Below, piece by piece: positions 30,870 through 40,764 of a DNA stretch of 44,570 nt. The stretch covers positions 1 through 44,570 of the forward strand of contig DASXWH010000152.1 in the NCBI GenBank assembly GCA_036503775.1, given 5' to 3'. Within the stretch, counting starts at the first letter, position 1; the number at the start of each line of letters is the position of its first letter. The position numbers and the translations under genes were made by a program. The notes beneath the pieces were generated by a model. That model had not been told where the DNA came from, ran no database searches, and saw only the letters and a program-made list of their open reading frames with translations. Origin of the DNA: Ohtaekwangia sp036503775 (lineage in GTDB: Bacteria > Bacteroidota > Bacteroidia > Cytophagales > Cyclobacteriaceae).

Positions 30870-33800
30870 ATGAACCGAATACCGTCAATTCTATCCAAAG
30901 CAGCTGGCACACTGATACTTACTGTATTGATGTTGACCTCCCTGAAAGCCCAGAAACCCGAAGTAAGTGCGCTCGATAAAACCACCGGTAGCACAGCTGA
31001 CGTGGTCACGATCAAAGGAAGTTCTTTTGGAACTAACGCGGCACAACTGGCGGTTACGTTTGGCGCTGCACGTGGCACTATAACTTCGGTATCGGATCAG
31101 CTCATTGAGGCACAGGTACCTCCAGGCTCCACGTACGATAATGTCTCCGTAACGAATTTAACCAGTGGCTTAACCGGTTATTCTTCCGATCAATTTTTAC
31201 TCAGCTTCAGTGGCGCACACCCCTTCTCGTTAGCCAACCTATCCACGCAGCTAAATTTTGATTCTGAAAAAGGTCTTGTTGATGTACACCTGGCCGATTT
31301 TGATAATGATGGCAAAGTAGACGCTGTTACGGCAAATGAAGGAAGTAATATCATCTCTGTCTTCCGTAATACGAGTACGGTGGGCACCGTGTCGTTTACA
31401 AAAATTCCGTTTGCACTGACATCCTTTACGCTGAGCGTAAATGCCAGGGATATGAATGGTGATGGTTTACAGGATATCGTTTTAGTAGATAAAGTGATGC
31501 TTGACCGGATCTTTATCCTGAAAAACAACGGCAGTTTTTCATTCACTGCTCAGGAGATCAAACTTACACCACGCAAAAACCAAATGGCCGAAATCGCAGA
31601 CCTTGACCTCGATGGCAAACCGGAAATCATCGTTACAGACAACACCGTTGGGATCAAAACCATTGCGATACTTCACAACACCAGCTCACTGGCAGCAATA
31701 TCATTTAACCCTACTGTTGTATTTGTTACCGTGCCGGGCGCAACAACAGATGATGTGGTGGCAAAGGATCTGAACAATGACGGATATCCGGAAATCTTAT
31801 CAAGCCAGTATGCTACCAGTACAGCGAATGGCATTTATATCATACCCAATCTGAGTTCACCCGGTTCATTATCATTCGGAACTACTATAAACCTTCCCAC
31901 AGGTAACCGTTCTGTAAAACAAATCAAAGTCGGTGATTTCGATGGTGACGGAAAACCGGATATTGCAGGAACGAACTTATTTGAAGCTGCCCCGGGTGTA
32001 TCCGTATTTAGAAACACAGGATCAGGTTCGACCATCAGTTTTGCTGCAGTTCAGATTGTTACAACAGATGCAGCTCCGCACAGCATGGATTTAGGAGACA
32101 TTGATGGTGATGGAAAAACAGATATTGTCCTGTCACACGGTAATACCGCACGACTCACCATCCTGAACAACCAAAGCACTACTGGAACCATCGCGTTTGC
32201 CCGCCTGGTCGCTCCAACAACCTATACAAACCGTCAGGTAAAAATTGGTGATGTCGATGGTGATGCTAAACCGGATATTGTCTTTACCAGTATTGACCCA
32301 AACGCATCAACACTGGTATCCAAAGTATCGGTATTCCGGAACAGAACCTGTGTTGTACCTAAACTTGATCCGGCCAATACACCTGTATCCATTTGCAGCA
32401 ACTTTTTACCTTATAGACTTCGGGCAACGGCAAGTCCGGGCGCAAACTATGAATGGCTGAGAGACGGAACAGTAGTAGCCAGTGGTGCTAACATGACTAC
32501 GCTCAATGTAACAGCTGTTCTCGGCTCGGGTGATTATACGGTACGGATCAATGCTGAAGGAGGAACGTGTAGCGTACAATCAACGGCCATAGATATTAAC
32601 GTTGGAGGCACGGGTAATACCACCAATCCGGGTCCTGTACCGAATGCTTCTCCACTTTGTGCTGGAAGTCCCCTAACCCTGTCAGTCACCACACCCATTG
32701 CGGGTGCAACCTACAAATGGACAGGACCGAACGGGTTCGCACCGGCTGCTACAGCAAGCACTTCCATATCGGTTACTACAGATTTCAGAGTTCAACATGC
32801 AGGTGTTTACTACCTGGAAGTGATCGATGGAACCGGTAGTTGCGTATCTAGTAAAACATCTACAGAAGTCAGGATAGTCGATATCCCTACATTTTCCATA
32901 TCAAGCCCCGAAACAGTTGTATTATGTCAGGGATCACCCAATCTTATATTAACCGTAGCTCCCGATCCGGATGGCTTTACCTATCAGTGGTATAAGGATA
33001 GCGCACCGTTTGGAAGTTCAACTACAACCAATCAGTCGCCTGCCATAACTTCTGTAGCTGCATCAACCGGAAACTATACGGTAAAAGCAAGCAATGCCGG
33101 GTGTGGTTTGAACATTGACACGAGTCCGGTAAACGTAGCAGTGGTTTCTTTACCAACAGCAGCATTCACAGTCAGTCCCGCCACTGCCTGTGCCGGACAA
33201 AAAGTGCAGTTTACCAATCAATCAACAACAGATAACACAGCAACTCCATTCTACACCTGGTACTTTGGTGATGCAACAACCTCAACGGAAGAAAACCCGG
33301 AACATATATACAGCACAGACAACACATACTCGGTTAAACTTGAAGTTACCTATGCCAACGGTGCCTGCCTGGATGATGCTACCAGTCCTATCACCGTAAC
33401 AGCAGCAACGGTACCTCAGATCATCAACACAGAAACTGCTGGCGTATTTGATTTTTGTGAAGGAGAGAGCCTGACCCTCGGTGTGACCGGCAGTAATATT
33501 ACGTCCTACGCGTGGAGTACAGGGGCAACAACACCTACTATCGAAGTATCAGAAGGTGCTACCTACTCTGTAGATGTACAATCAAATGGCTGTCTGCTTT
33601 CTGATTTTCAAGCTGTAACGGAAAACGATGGTCCGGCTATCCTGATTACGGCAACACCCGAACAGATCAATGAGGGAGAAACATCACAGCTTTCTGCATC
33701 CGGCATCAGCACTTTCAGCTGGACACCGGTTGAGACCATTGAATCAGATCCAACCATAGCCAATCCGGTTGTGAAGCCGCTGGTTACCACTACCTATACC

Positions 33801-34142
33801 GTAACAGGAAATGATGGCGGATGTGAAGGCTCTGCTGAAATTCAGGTACGTGTTATCGGAGAAGCCATTGTAAGCAAGCTCACGCCCAGTAACTTCTTTT
33901 CACCCAATGAAAGTCCTCCAAACGACACCTGGGTTGTAGACAAAATTCAGGATTACCCGCAATGCGGTATTACGGTTTATGATGACAAAGGGGTGAAAGT
34001 CTTTGATGCCAAGCCATATAATAATGACTGGGACGGAACCTTTAATGGCAAAAAGCTGCCCGATGGTGTTTACTTCTACATTATCCGTTGCGAAGGTGAA
34101 GAAAGTAAGCCAAGAACTGGAAGCATTACCCTGTTGCGATAG
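30870..34142 (+). CDS. Large FG-GAP/Ig/PKD surface protein with gliding-type (type B) T9SS C-terminal domain
   Basis: This 1090-residue secreted protein has a signal peptide (NRIPSILSKAAGTLILT..., cleaved near SLKAQ). It is followed by an IPT/TIG domain (about residues 29-110), FG-GAP/VCBS propeller repeats (about 130-490: DFDNDGKVDAV, DMNGDGLQDIV, DLDLDGKPEI, DIDGDGKTDIV, DVDGDAKPDIV), Ig-like domains with paired Cys (about 500-760), and a PKD domain from residue 766 (WYFGDATTSTEENPEHIY). The last 90 residues (from TPSNFFSPNESPPNDTW to GSITLLR, with GTFNGKKLPDGVYFYII) form the gliding motility-associated C-terminal domain that targets type IX secretion. It follows the PorP-SPOR gene by 48 bases and precedes the giant adhesin by 165. 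Confidence 0.9.
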   Translation: MNRIPSILSKAAGTLILTVLMLTSLKAQKPEVSALDKTTGSTADVVTIKGSSFGTNAAQLAVTFGAARGTITSVSDQLIEAQVPPGSTYDNVSVTNLTSGLTGYSSDQFLLSFSGAHPFSLANLSTQLNFDSEKGLVDVHLADFDNDGKVDAVTANEGSNIISVFRNTSTVGTVSFTKIPFALTSFTLSVNARDMNGDGLQDIVLVDKVMLDRIFILKNNGSFSFTAQEIKLTPRKNQMAEIADLDLDGKPEIIVTDNTVGIKTIAILHNTSSLAAISFNPTVVFVTVPGATTDDVVAKDLNNDGYPEILSSQYATSTANGIYIIPNLSSPGSLSFGTTINLPTGNRSVKQIKVGDFDGDGKPDIAGTNLFEAAPGVSVFRNTGSGSTISFAAVQIVTTDAAPHSMDLGDIDGDGKTDIVLSHGNTARLTILNNQSTTGTIAFARLVAPTTYTNRQVKIGDVDGDAKPDIVFTSIDPNASTLVSKVSVFRNRTCVVPKLDPANTPVSICSNFLPYRLRATASPGANYEWLRDGTVVASGANMTTLNVTAVLGSGDYTVRINAEGGTCSVQSTAIDINVGGTGNTTNPGPVPNASPLCAGSPLTLSVTTPIAGATYKWTGPNGFAPAATASTSISVTTDFRVQHAGVYYLEVIDGTGSCVSSKTSTEVRIVDIPTFSISSPETVVLCQGSPNLILTVAPDPDGFTYQWYKDSAPFGSSTTTNQSPAITSVAASTGNYTVKASNAGCGLNIDTSPVNVAVVSLPTAAFTVSPATACAGQKVQFTNQSTTDNTATPFYTWYFGDATTSTEENPEHIYSTDNTYSVKLEVTYANGACLDDATSPITVTAATVPQIINTETAGVFDFCEGESLTLGVTGSNITSYAWSTGATTPTIEVSEGATYSVDVQSNGCLLSDFQAVTENDGPAILITATPEQINEGETSQLSASGISTFSWTPVETIESDPTIANPVVKPLVTTTYTVTGNDGGCEGSAEIQVRVIGEAIVSKLTPSNFFSPNESPPNDTWVVDKIQDYPQCGITVYDDKGVKVFDAKPYNNDWDGTFNGKKLPDGVYFYIIRCEGEESKPRTGSITLLR

Positions 34143-34145
34143 TAC

Positions 34146-34164
34146 ACTTAACGGCTGTTTAAGT
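34146..34164 (+). other. Weak stem-loop in the gap between the two adhesin genes
   Basis: ACTTAA (34146-34151) and TTAAGT (34159-34164) form a 6-base stem with a 7-base loop, 4 bases after the stop. No T-run follows, so termination is doubtful. The rest of the gap (to 34307) has no other clear feature; a TAAGTTTTG near 34282 is one base too long for a -7 box. Confidence 0.25.
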
Positions 34165-34307
34165 CACATTGTCGATAGCACGGCTGCCAAAGGTGCATTT
34201 AGCATGTAAACCTTACATAGTCAGGTTACAAGCTACTGAACTGGTTAATAAACGACAGGAATACCCATTTTGGGGCCTATTTAAGTTTTGTAACTTTATA
34301 TTTTTTA

Positions 34308-37300
34308 ATGCTTATGAAGAGGCTTGTAATCCTAACCACTTTGTGCATCAGTCTGATGATGGCCGGTCAGGCGTTAGCCCAGGAAACAGGAACTGCGTTA
34401 TGTAACAACAACCTGGACGATGATGGCGATGGCCTGGTCGATTGCCGTGACGGGGGTTGCGCTGGCAAGGTCTGTGAAATCTGTGATAATGAAATAGATG
34501 ATGATCAGGACGGATTCATCGATTGCTACGACAAGGAATGTCTTATCGAAAATGCCTGCAAGGACTTCTTCTTAGGTAAGGATGCGTTGTGTGAGGTTAA
34601 GCCTGACACTTTCCCTCCGTTTGAAATGAGACTTAAGTACAAGTCTGACCCCGCACTGAGTAATCACATCAACCGTCTGGTTGTTGGTGATGTTGATAAT
34701 GATAAACTTCCTGAGATCTTATCGGTTTATGTAGGCGCTCATAAAGCAACAACCGCCAAAGACAATATTGATTACATTGAAACCAACCAGATCAATATAT
34801 TTCAGGCACCACCGCTTGAAACTGATGTAACACTGGTACTTGATAAACAATATAACGTTCCATTCCCTGCAGGTACCACGGAAAACGGGTTAGGGTATGA
34901 AGACATCGCTATCGCAGACATTGATAAGGATGGCTGTTCAGAGATCTTTGTTATTACAAAAAAACTCAGGGGAACCCCAGTCAACTATCGGATTTTTGCC
35001 TACCACTGCGATGGGACCCTGGTCTGGGCCGCACCCATAGTTATCGGAGATCTTGAACCTGGTCTTCTTGGTTTGGCTGACTTTGATGGTGATGGTTTGG
35101 TGGAGCTCTATTCCAGAACACGGATCTATGATGCGCATACCGGTACGTTGATGGGCAGCAATAACATTGACAACAACAATACCGGCATAAACTTTAACGT
35201 AAATCAGGGATGGGGCATGAACAGCAATGCTCCTATCGCGGTAGATATCATTGATACTCCGGCATCACCTGGATTGGAATTGATATCCGGCTGTAGAATC
35301 TACTCGGTTGCCATCAACAGAGGAGCCATGACAGCAACGCTGACCCTGACTCACCAACTGAGCAATTATGCCACGCGGACTGCAAATGGTAAAAGTAATT
35401 CCACCAGTGTGGCTGACTTTAACCAGGATGGTCATCTCGATGTTCTTGCCATTGGTTCTATTAACGCCTATAATGACAATACTACCTGCTTCTTCTGGGA
35501 TGTTCATAACAGTATTGTCTCCGGAACAGAAGTTTTTAAAACGTTTAATGATTTTCAGGCCATAACCAACTATACAAAAGGCTGGACTAATGGTGCGGGT
35601 CGTATCAATATTGCGGATATCGATGGTGATACGTTGATGAATGCCGTGTATGTGTCCGGTAAGTACATGTACGCCTTAAAAGAAGGTCCAACCGGTCTGG
35701 AGCAACTATGGAGACAGGATGTTATTGAAGAAACTTCCGGTATCACCGGTTGTACCATGTTTGATTTTAATGCAGATGGAAAATCAGAAATCGTTTACCG
35801 TGATGAAGAGAATATTTACATTTTCACCACACAACCGGACGGCTCTGTAACTAAAACAAGCCAGGTATGTAAGTCGCGTACATCCAATGAATATCCGATT
35901 GTTGTCGACATGGACGGTGATGGCGCATCGGAAATATGCGTCACTTGTAGTACAAACTCTTCCGGAACACGAGGTGCCAATCTGGATATTTGGGATCAAT
36001 CTGAAATCAGAGTATTTGAATCAGCCAATGAGCCTTGGGTGCCCGCCCGAAGGGTATGGAACCAACACGGTTACTTCGTGGCCAATGTTAATGACGATCT
36101 TTCCATTCCCAAAAAACAGCAGGCTCACCATTTGGTTTATGCTAAAAATGCACAGTGCCGGAAATTTGGGTCAAGCCGACCATTAAACTCATTCCTTAAC
36201 CAGGCACCTTACCTGAACTCGTTTGGATGTCCCTCCTATCCGGCACCTAACCTCACGATGATTCCGTTCCCCGGAAGCCAGTCGATACAGTTTACACCTC
36301 CTATCTGTCCGGATGGAAATTTCAATATCACATTCAGGTTCGCCAACCTGGGAGACCTCGCTATCAGTGGCTCGCTCCCCATTACGATGTATAATGGAGA
36401 CCCCAGAGATACAGTCAATCTCGCAGAAAAAATTACGACCACTAACCTGAACCTGATCAACATGCAACCCGGTGATACGATAACCACTACCGTGGCAGTA
36501 CCTGGTCCGGGCTCTCGTTTTGTTTTATATGTAGTGTTGAATGACGATGGTACTACCATACCACTCAATATCAACGCACAGACAAAATCTATCCGTGAAT
36601 GTGATTACGATAATATTCTGTCAGCAGATGTAATTCCTTTACCTGCGCCATTAACAACCGAATTTGTTGAGAACTTCAAATGTGATCCTGCGGCTCCGGA
36701 TAATGGTGTAGGCAGAGTATATGTCTTCCGTGGCGGAGTGAGAGACTCAACCAATTTTGATTTCTATTGGTTTGATGGACCGCCTGATACAACCACCATG
36801 GCCACACATGTAGGCCACGTTTATGCTCAACGGCCGGCAGGCGCATATTCGGTTTATGCTATTCACAAAGTAGCGGGCTGTGGATCAGATACGGCTACTG
36901 TGAATATACCGTTGACCGCTCCAAATCCGCCCGTCATTACCATTGACGAATTAAATCCATACGATAACTGTAAAAACCCGAATGGAGTTTTGAAAGCAAA
37001 TGTGGATGGGGATGGGGATGGCACATTCGATCCAACAGGAAACTTTACCTACCTCTGGCAAAGCCCTGGATTAGATACACTAGGTATCAGCCATACAGTG
37101 ACCGGACTCGGTCAGGGACTTGGTTACATCGTAACCGTTACTGACAAAGCTACGGGGTGCTCGGCTACACAAACTGAAGATATTGACGACCTTACCGTTA
37201 CCCCGGTTCCCACTATTGATATTCAGGATATTGATTGTTCAAGCACACCTACGGGTTACGTAAGAGCAACTGTTGGAACCACGACTGCGGGATACACCTT

Positions 37301-40300
37301 CCGGTGGTACAATGGTAATTCGGTTAAACCGGTAGCGGATTTTACCGGAGCCAATTATAATAACCGACCTGGTGGTAACTATACATTGGTGGTTGAAGAT
37401 AACTCAAGCAAGTGCGAATCAACACCAATTACGGTTACGGTAGCACAAACTCCTCCCATTGTTGTTAACGTTGATTCCAAAACCAACCAGACTTCCTGTG
37501 ATACTTCAGACCCTAACGGTAGTGCCGTAGCAACCGTAAACAGTGGTCTGGTTACCGGATACAATTTTGAATGGTTCACCGGTCAGAATACTACAACCAC
37601 CAGGAACATATTCACCAATACAATAGATGATCTTCCTTTCGGTGTATATACGGTTAAAGCTACTGATCCATTAACCGGTTGCTTCGATACGGATACGGTT
37701 AACGTGTTAAGCAGAGTAGTTATCCCTGCTCTTACAGCATCGGGTTCTCCGATGAGAAAATGTGAACCCCTGGATGGTGAAGTGACTGCAATACCCAACT
37801 CTGGAAATATTGCTGACTATACCTTCACCTGGTATGATGGTCCTGTGGTTAAAGCTACGACAGACTATCCTACTGTGACCGGTAATGTATTGGGAAGTCT
37901 GAAGCCCGGTATTTATACAGTTAAAGCTTTCAACAACGTCACCCGATGTGAAGCCATCGCAGACTCTGCGTTGGTTCGCAACCTTACGCCAACCATTAAC
38001 ATTACTGTAATTCCGAACCCTGCTAAATATCCATTGACTTGTTCTTCCTATGAAGGTGAGATTTCTGCCACTGTCAGCAGTGCAGGAAATACAAATGGAT
38101 TCCAGGTAGATTGGTACAGAGGCGTTCGCCCGCTGGTTTTAGCGGAAGGCGATACATTGCTGAAGTCAACAACCTTTACAACCAATCCTGTTCTGGATAA
38201 TCTGACCAAAAGAAATTCAGGCATGTACACCATCAGTGTAATCAATGAAGATGATAATTGCCGGGCTTTCAAAGAATACTTCCTGCCTTCAAAGACAACT
38301 GACTCGCTTTCCATTACTGGACTTGACCTTACCCAGTGTACGCCTGTTAATGGTGAAATCACCGCCACACTTATCCCTAACCTAAGCAACCCGGTTATCG
38401 CCACGAAGGATGATTTCAGGATGAGACTCTTCAAACTCCCATCCAACACGCAGATAGAGCAAATTGATGGACCCGTAAATCCTAGTCTTGTCTTTAACTT
38501 CCAGGATTTAGACTCAGGCAGGTATTACGTACTAGGAGAGCCTCTATCCAATGTCTGTGCGGTAATATCAGAACCATTTGAGATCAAGTGGGAACCCATA
38601 TATCCTACGCTTAATCTGGATAGCATGGCCACAACAAGTTGTGTTGGCACACCTCCAAACGGCCAGGTGATTGCCAATGCAACCGGTCCGGCAGTTCTTA
38701 ACTATGAATTCTTCAGGGGAAATAACAACACTACTAACCTCATCAATCCAATTGGTACCGCCAATGTATTGAACGGGCAGCTTAGTGGATTTTATACTAC
38801 GCGGGTTACAGCCGGAAACGGATGTACAAACGTAAAATCCATTTTTGTTCCTTCTGATTCATCTATACTGGTTGCTGATGCCGTACCTGTGCCACGGGTG
38901 GTCTGTAACATTCTGGATGGAAGCGTCACGGTGAACAACATCACCGAAATGAATTTTTCAGGTTCGACCACAAACGCGTATAATCCTGCTACCTACAATG
39001 TTATCTGGCCCATAGCAGATAGCAATCCGGCTACGGAAAATATCCTGGAAGCGCTCGACAGTGGCACGTACACGCTGCAGGTAGTAAATACTTCCACGGG
39101 CTGTATATCCGATCTGGTAAGCGCACGGGTTGAAGATCTTCGGGTATATCCTACCATCGACCTGGTTGACTTTACCGTTCCGACAGTCTGCCGTCAACCC
39201 ATAAACGAAATGGGTATGTTACAGGTAACGGCACACAGTGATGGCGTAACAACGTATAGTTATACCTGGTATCCTGGGCTGACCACTACTGTACCGCCCG
39301 TTGCTACAGACTCCATTGCACAGAATCTGACTCAGGGAATTTATACGATTGAAGTGATCAATGATCTTACCTTCTGTCCCCGTATAGACAGCTTTAAATT
39401 ACCGCTGGATACGGCCCTTATGGCCATCCAGACGTCAGCGATGCCGATGACATTCTGTTCAAGCGGTAACGGAGAAATCTTTGCTACGATAAGCAGCGCT
39501 GATCCATCCGCTTACTCCTATAACTGGTATTATATAACATCCCTTCCGCTCCCGGCTCCAGCCGATTTCAATGGACGATATGCAGGAGGCCTGTTGGATT
39601 CAACCTACGTGGTTGTAGCTACTGACCTTTCAGATGCCAACTGCTTCATATCCGATACGGTTCGTGTTGAAGATGAACGTATATTCCCGATAGTCACCGC
39701 CATGGTGTTATCGCCCAATACGATATGTGATAATACCAACCCGGATGGTATCGTAGCCGCTAATGTTGGCGGAGATGATGTGAATTATACTTTCGACTGG
39801 TATGGAAATCCGATGGCCTTACCTTCATTCATCACGGGTTCCCAGATCAGCAACCTGCATGATAGCACATATCATGTTATTGCAACACACATCGTAACGG
39901 GATGTTCGGATACAACAAGTACCATTGTTGACTTTGCTCCAAGACCATTGCCTCCTCCTACTATTGAGATCCTGTCGCAGATCACAAGCTGCTCGCAAGA
40001 CAATGGTGCGCTGGCTGTTTCTGTAAATGGAATAACACAGGGCTTTACTTTCAACTGGTATGATGGCCGCTTTGAAACCCTAGCTGCCCTCCCGCTCGCA
40101 CCAAATGCTACAGGAGAAACATACGACAGTCTGGCTATTGGCTTCTACACGGTAACGGCTACAGATAATTATACCAAGTGTATCACAAACCCTGCTTTCG
40201 AAGAGCTTATCTATGACCGCGTTTACCCTGAATTTGAATTAGAGGTTATCCCGGCTTCATGTGAAGAAGAGAACGGTCAGATCAAGCTTACCATTACCAA

Positions 40301-40754
40301 TGATGTAGTGCTGGATTCCATTGTCTGGGAAATGGCAGACGGAACATTGTTAACACTGGATGAGATTATCCTGGTTGGAATACCTGAAGGTGACTACAAA
40401 GTGACCGTATACTCACAACTGGATTGTCCTTTCGAGCAATTCGTTCATGTGGGCACTGAAATCCGTCCATTTAATGGAATATCACGGAACAACGATGGCA
40501 AGAACGATTACTTCCACATCAATTGTATTGAAAGCTTTGAAAACAACATCGTACGGATCTACAACCGCGTAGGTACACTGGTCTTTGAACGGGAGAATTA
40601 TAAAAATGCGGAGTTAGACCTTCGCTTCGATGGACACGCCAATAAGGGCATTACACCGATGGGAAATAATCTCCCCGATGGTACATATTACTTTATCATT
40701 GATAAACGTAATGGTTCGAAACCTATCGCAGGCTATCTCGAAATTGTTAATTAA
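34308..40754 (+). CDS. Giant SprB-like adhesin (2148 aa) with MopE-like, FG-GAP and ~14 Cys-pair repeats, type B T9SS domain
   Basis: The signal peptide (LVILTTLCISLMMAGQALAQ; start ATG 34308, or ATG 34314 two codons later) is followed by Cys/Asp-rich MopE-type metal-binding motifs (CNNNLDDDGDGLVDC, CDNEIDDDQDGFIDC; residues ~30-75). FG-GAP-type repeats come next (~120-550: DVDNDKLPEIL, DFDGDGLVELY, DMDGDGASEI), then a CARDB-like segment (~660-770). Residues ~777-2052 hold about fourteen 85-100-residue repeats (WYDG, LxxGxYTV, paired Cys). The last ~94 residues (NGISRNNDGKNDYFHIN, NLPDGTYYFIIDK) are the gliding-associated C-terminal domain for type IX secretion. The layout is like Flavobacterium SprB, which moves along the surface or binds polysaccharide. 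A PorP/SprF gene follows after 10 bases, as sprF follows sprB. Confidence 0.9.
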   Translation: MLMKRLVILTTLCISLMMAGQALAQETGTALCNNNLDDDGDGLVDCRDGGCAGKVCEICDNEIDDDQDGFIDCYDKECLIENACKDFFLGKDALCEVKPDTFPPFEMRLKYKSDPALSNHINRLVVGDVDNDKLPEILSVYVGAHKATTAKDNIDYIETNQINIFQAPPLETDVTLVLDKQYNVPFPAGTTENGLGYEDIAIADIDKDGCSEIFVITKKLRGTPVNYRIFAYHCDGTLVWAAPIVIGDLEPGLLGLADFDGDGLVELYSRTRIYDAHTGTLMGSNNIDNNNTGINFNVNQGWGMNSNAPIAVDIIDTPASPGLELISGCRIYSVAINRGAMTATLTLTHQLSNYATRTANGKSNSTSVADFNQDGHLDVLAIGSINAYNDNTTCFFWDVHNSIVSGTEVFKTFNDFQAITNYTKGWTNGAGRINIADIDGDTLMNAVYVSGKYMYALKEGPTGLEQLWRQDVIEETSGITGCTMFDFNADGKSEIVYRDEENIYIFTTQPDGSVTKTSQVCKSRTSNEYPIVVDMDGDGASEICVTCSTNSSGTRGANLDIWDQSEIRVFESANEPWVPARRVWNQHGYFVANVNDDLSIPKKQQAHHLVYAKNAQCRKFGSSRPLNSFLNQAPYLNSFGCPSYPAPNLTMIPFPGSQSIQFTPPICPDGNFNITFRFANLGDLAISGSLPITMYNGDPRDTVNLAEKITTTNLNLINMQPGDTITTTVAVPGPGSRFVLYVVLNDDGTTIPLNINAQTKSIRECDYDNILSADVIPLPAPLTTEFVENFKCDPAAPDNGVGRVYVFRGGVRDSTNFDFYWFDGPPDTTTMATHVGHVYAQRPAGAYSVYAIHKVAGCGSDTATVNIPLTAPNPPVITIDELNPYDNCKNPNGVLKANVDGDGDGTFDPTGNFTYLWQSPGLDTLGISHTVTGLGQGLGYIVTVTDKATGCSATQTEDIDDLTVTPVPTIDIQDIDCSSTPTGYVRATVGTTTAGYTFRWYNGNSVKPVADFTGANYNNRPGGNYTLVVEDNSSKCESTPITVTVAQTPPIVVNVDSKTNQTSCDTSDPNGSAVATVNSGLVTGYNFEWFTGQNTTTTRNIFTNTIDDLPFGVYTVKATDPLTGCFDTDTVNVLSRVVIPALTASGSPMRKCEPLDGEVTAIPNSGNIADYTFTWYDGPVVKATTDYPTVTGNVLGSLKPGIYTVKAFNNVTRCEAIADSALVRNLTPTINITVIPNPAKYPLTCSSYEGEISATVSSAGNTNGFQVDWYRGVRPLVLAEGDTLLKSTTFTTNPVLDNLTKRNSGMYTISVINEDDNCRAFKEYFLPSKTTDSLSITGLDLTQCTPVNGEITATLIPNLSNPVIATKDDFRMRLFKLPSNTQIEQIDGPVNPSLVFNFQDLDSGRYYVLGEPLSNVCAVISEPFEIKWEPIYPTLNLDSMATTSCVGTPPNGQVIANATGPAVLNYEFFRGNNNTTNLINPIGTANVLNGQLSGFYTTRVTAGNGCTNVKSIFVPSDSSILVADAVPVPRVVCNILDGSVTVNNITEMNFSGSTTNAYNPATYNVIWPIADSNPATENILEALDSGTYTLQVVNTSTGCISDLVSARVEDLRVYPTIDLVDFTVPTVCRQPINEMGMLQVTAHSDGVTTYSYTWYPGLTTTVPPVATDSIAQNLTQGIYTIEVINDLTFCPRIDSFKLPLDTALMAIQTSAMPMTFCSSGNGEIFATISSADPSAYSYNWYYITSLPLPAPADFNGRYAGGLLDSTYVVVATDLSDANCFISDTVRVEDERIFPIVTAMVLSPNTICDNTNPDGIVAANVGGDDVNYTFDWYGNPMALPSFITGSQISNLHDSTYHVIATHIVTGCSDTTSTIVDFAPRPLPPPTIEILSQITSCSQDNGALAVSVNGITQGFTFNWYDGRFETLAALPLAPNATGETYDSLAIGFYTVTATDNYTKCITNPAFEELIYDRVYPEFELEVIPASCEEENGQIKLTITNDVVLDSIVWEMADGTLLTLDEIILVGIPEGDYKVTVYSQLDCPFEQFVHVGTEIRPFNGISRNNDGKNDYFHINCIESFENNIVRIYNRVGTLVFERENYKNAELDLRFDGHANKGITPMGNNLPDGTYYFIIDKRNGSKPIAGYLEIVN
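36636..40463 (+). repeat. Tandem array of about 14 diverged SprB-like repeats inside the giant adhesin
   Basis: Each unit of 85-100 residues has a first Cys followed by an NG or DG (for example KCEPLDGEVTA, FCSSGNGEIFA, SCSQDNGALAV). A central Y-x-F-x-W-Y-x-G strand follows (YTFTWYDG, YTFRWYNG, FTFNWYDG), then a turn of the form L-x-x-G-x-Y-T-V (LKPGIYTVKA, LPFGVYTVKA, LAIGFYTVTA), and a second Cys shortly after (RCEA, GCFD, KCIT). The units are diverged at DNA level, so slippage is unlikely. The paired Cys suggest one disulphide per repeat. Units 7 and 14 are the least typical. Confidence 0.8.
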
Positions 40755-40764
40755 CTTGTGAAGC

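Noticed and set aside
36636..40463. Polysaccharide utilisation or cohesin/dockerin role for the repeats
   Set aside because: No SusC/SusD or carbohydrate-active domain is present in the protein; the tail and PorP neighbour point to a gliding-type adhesin.
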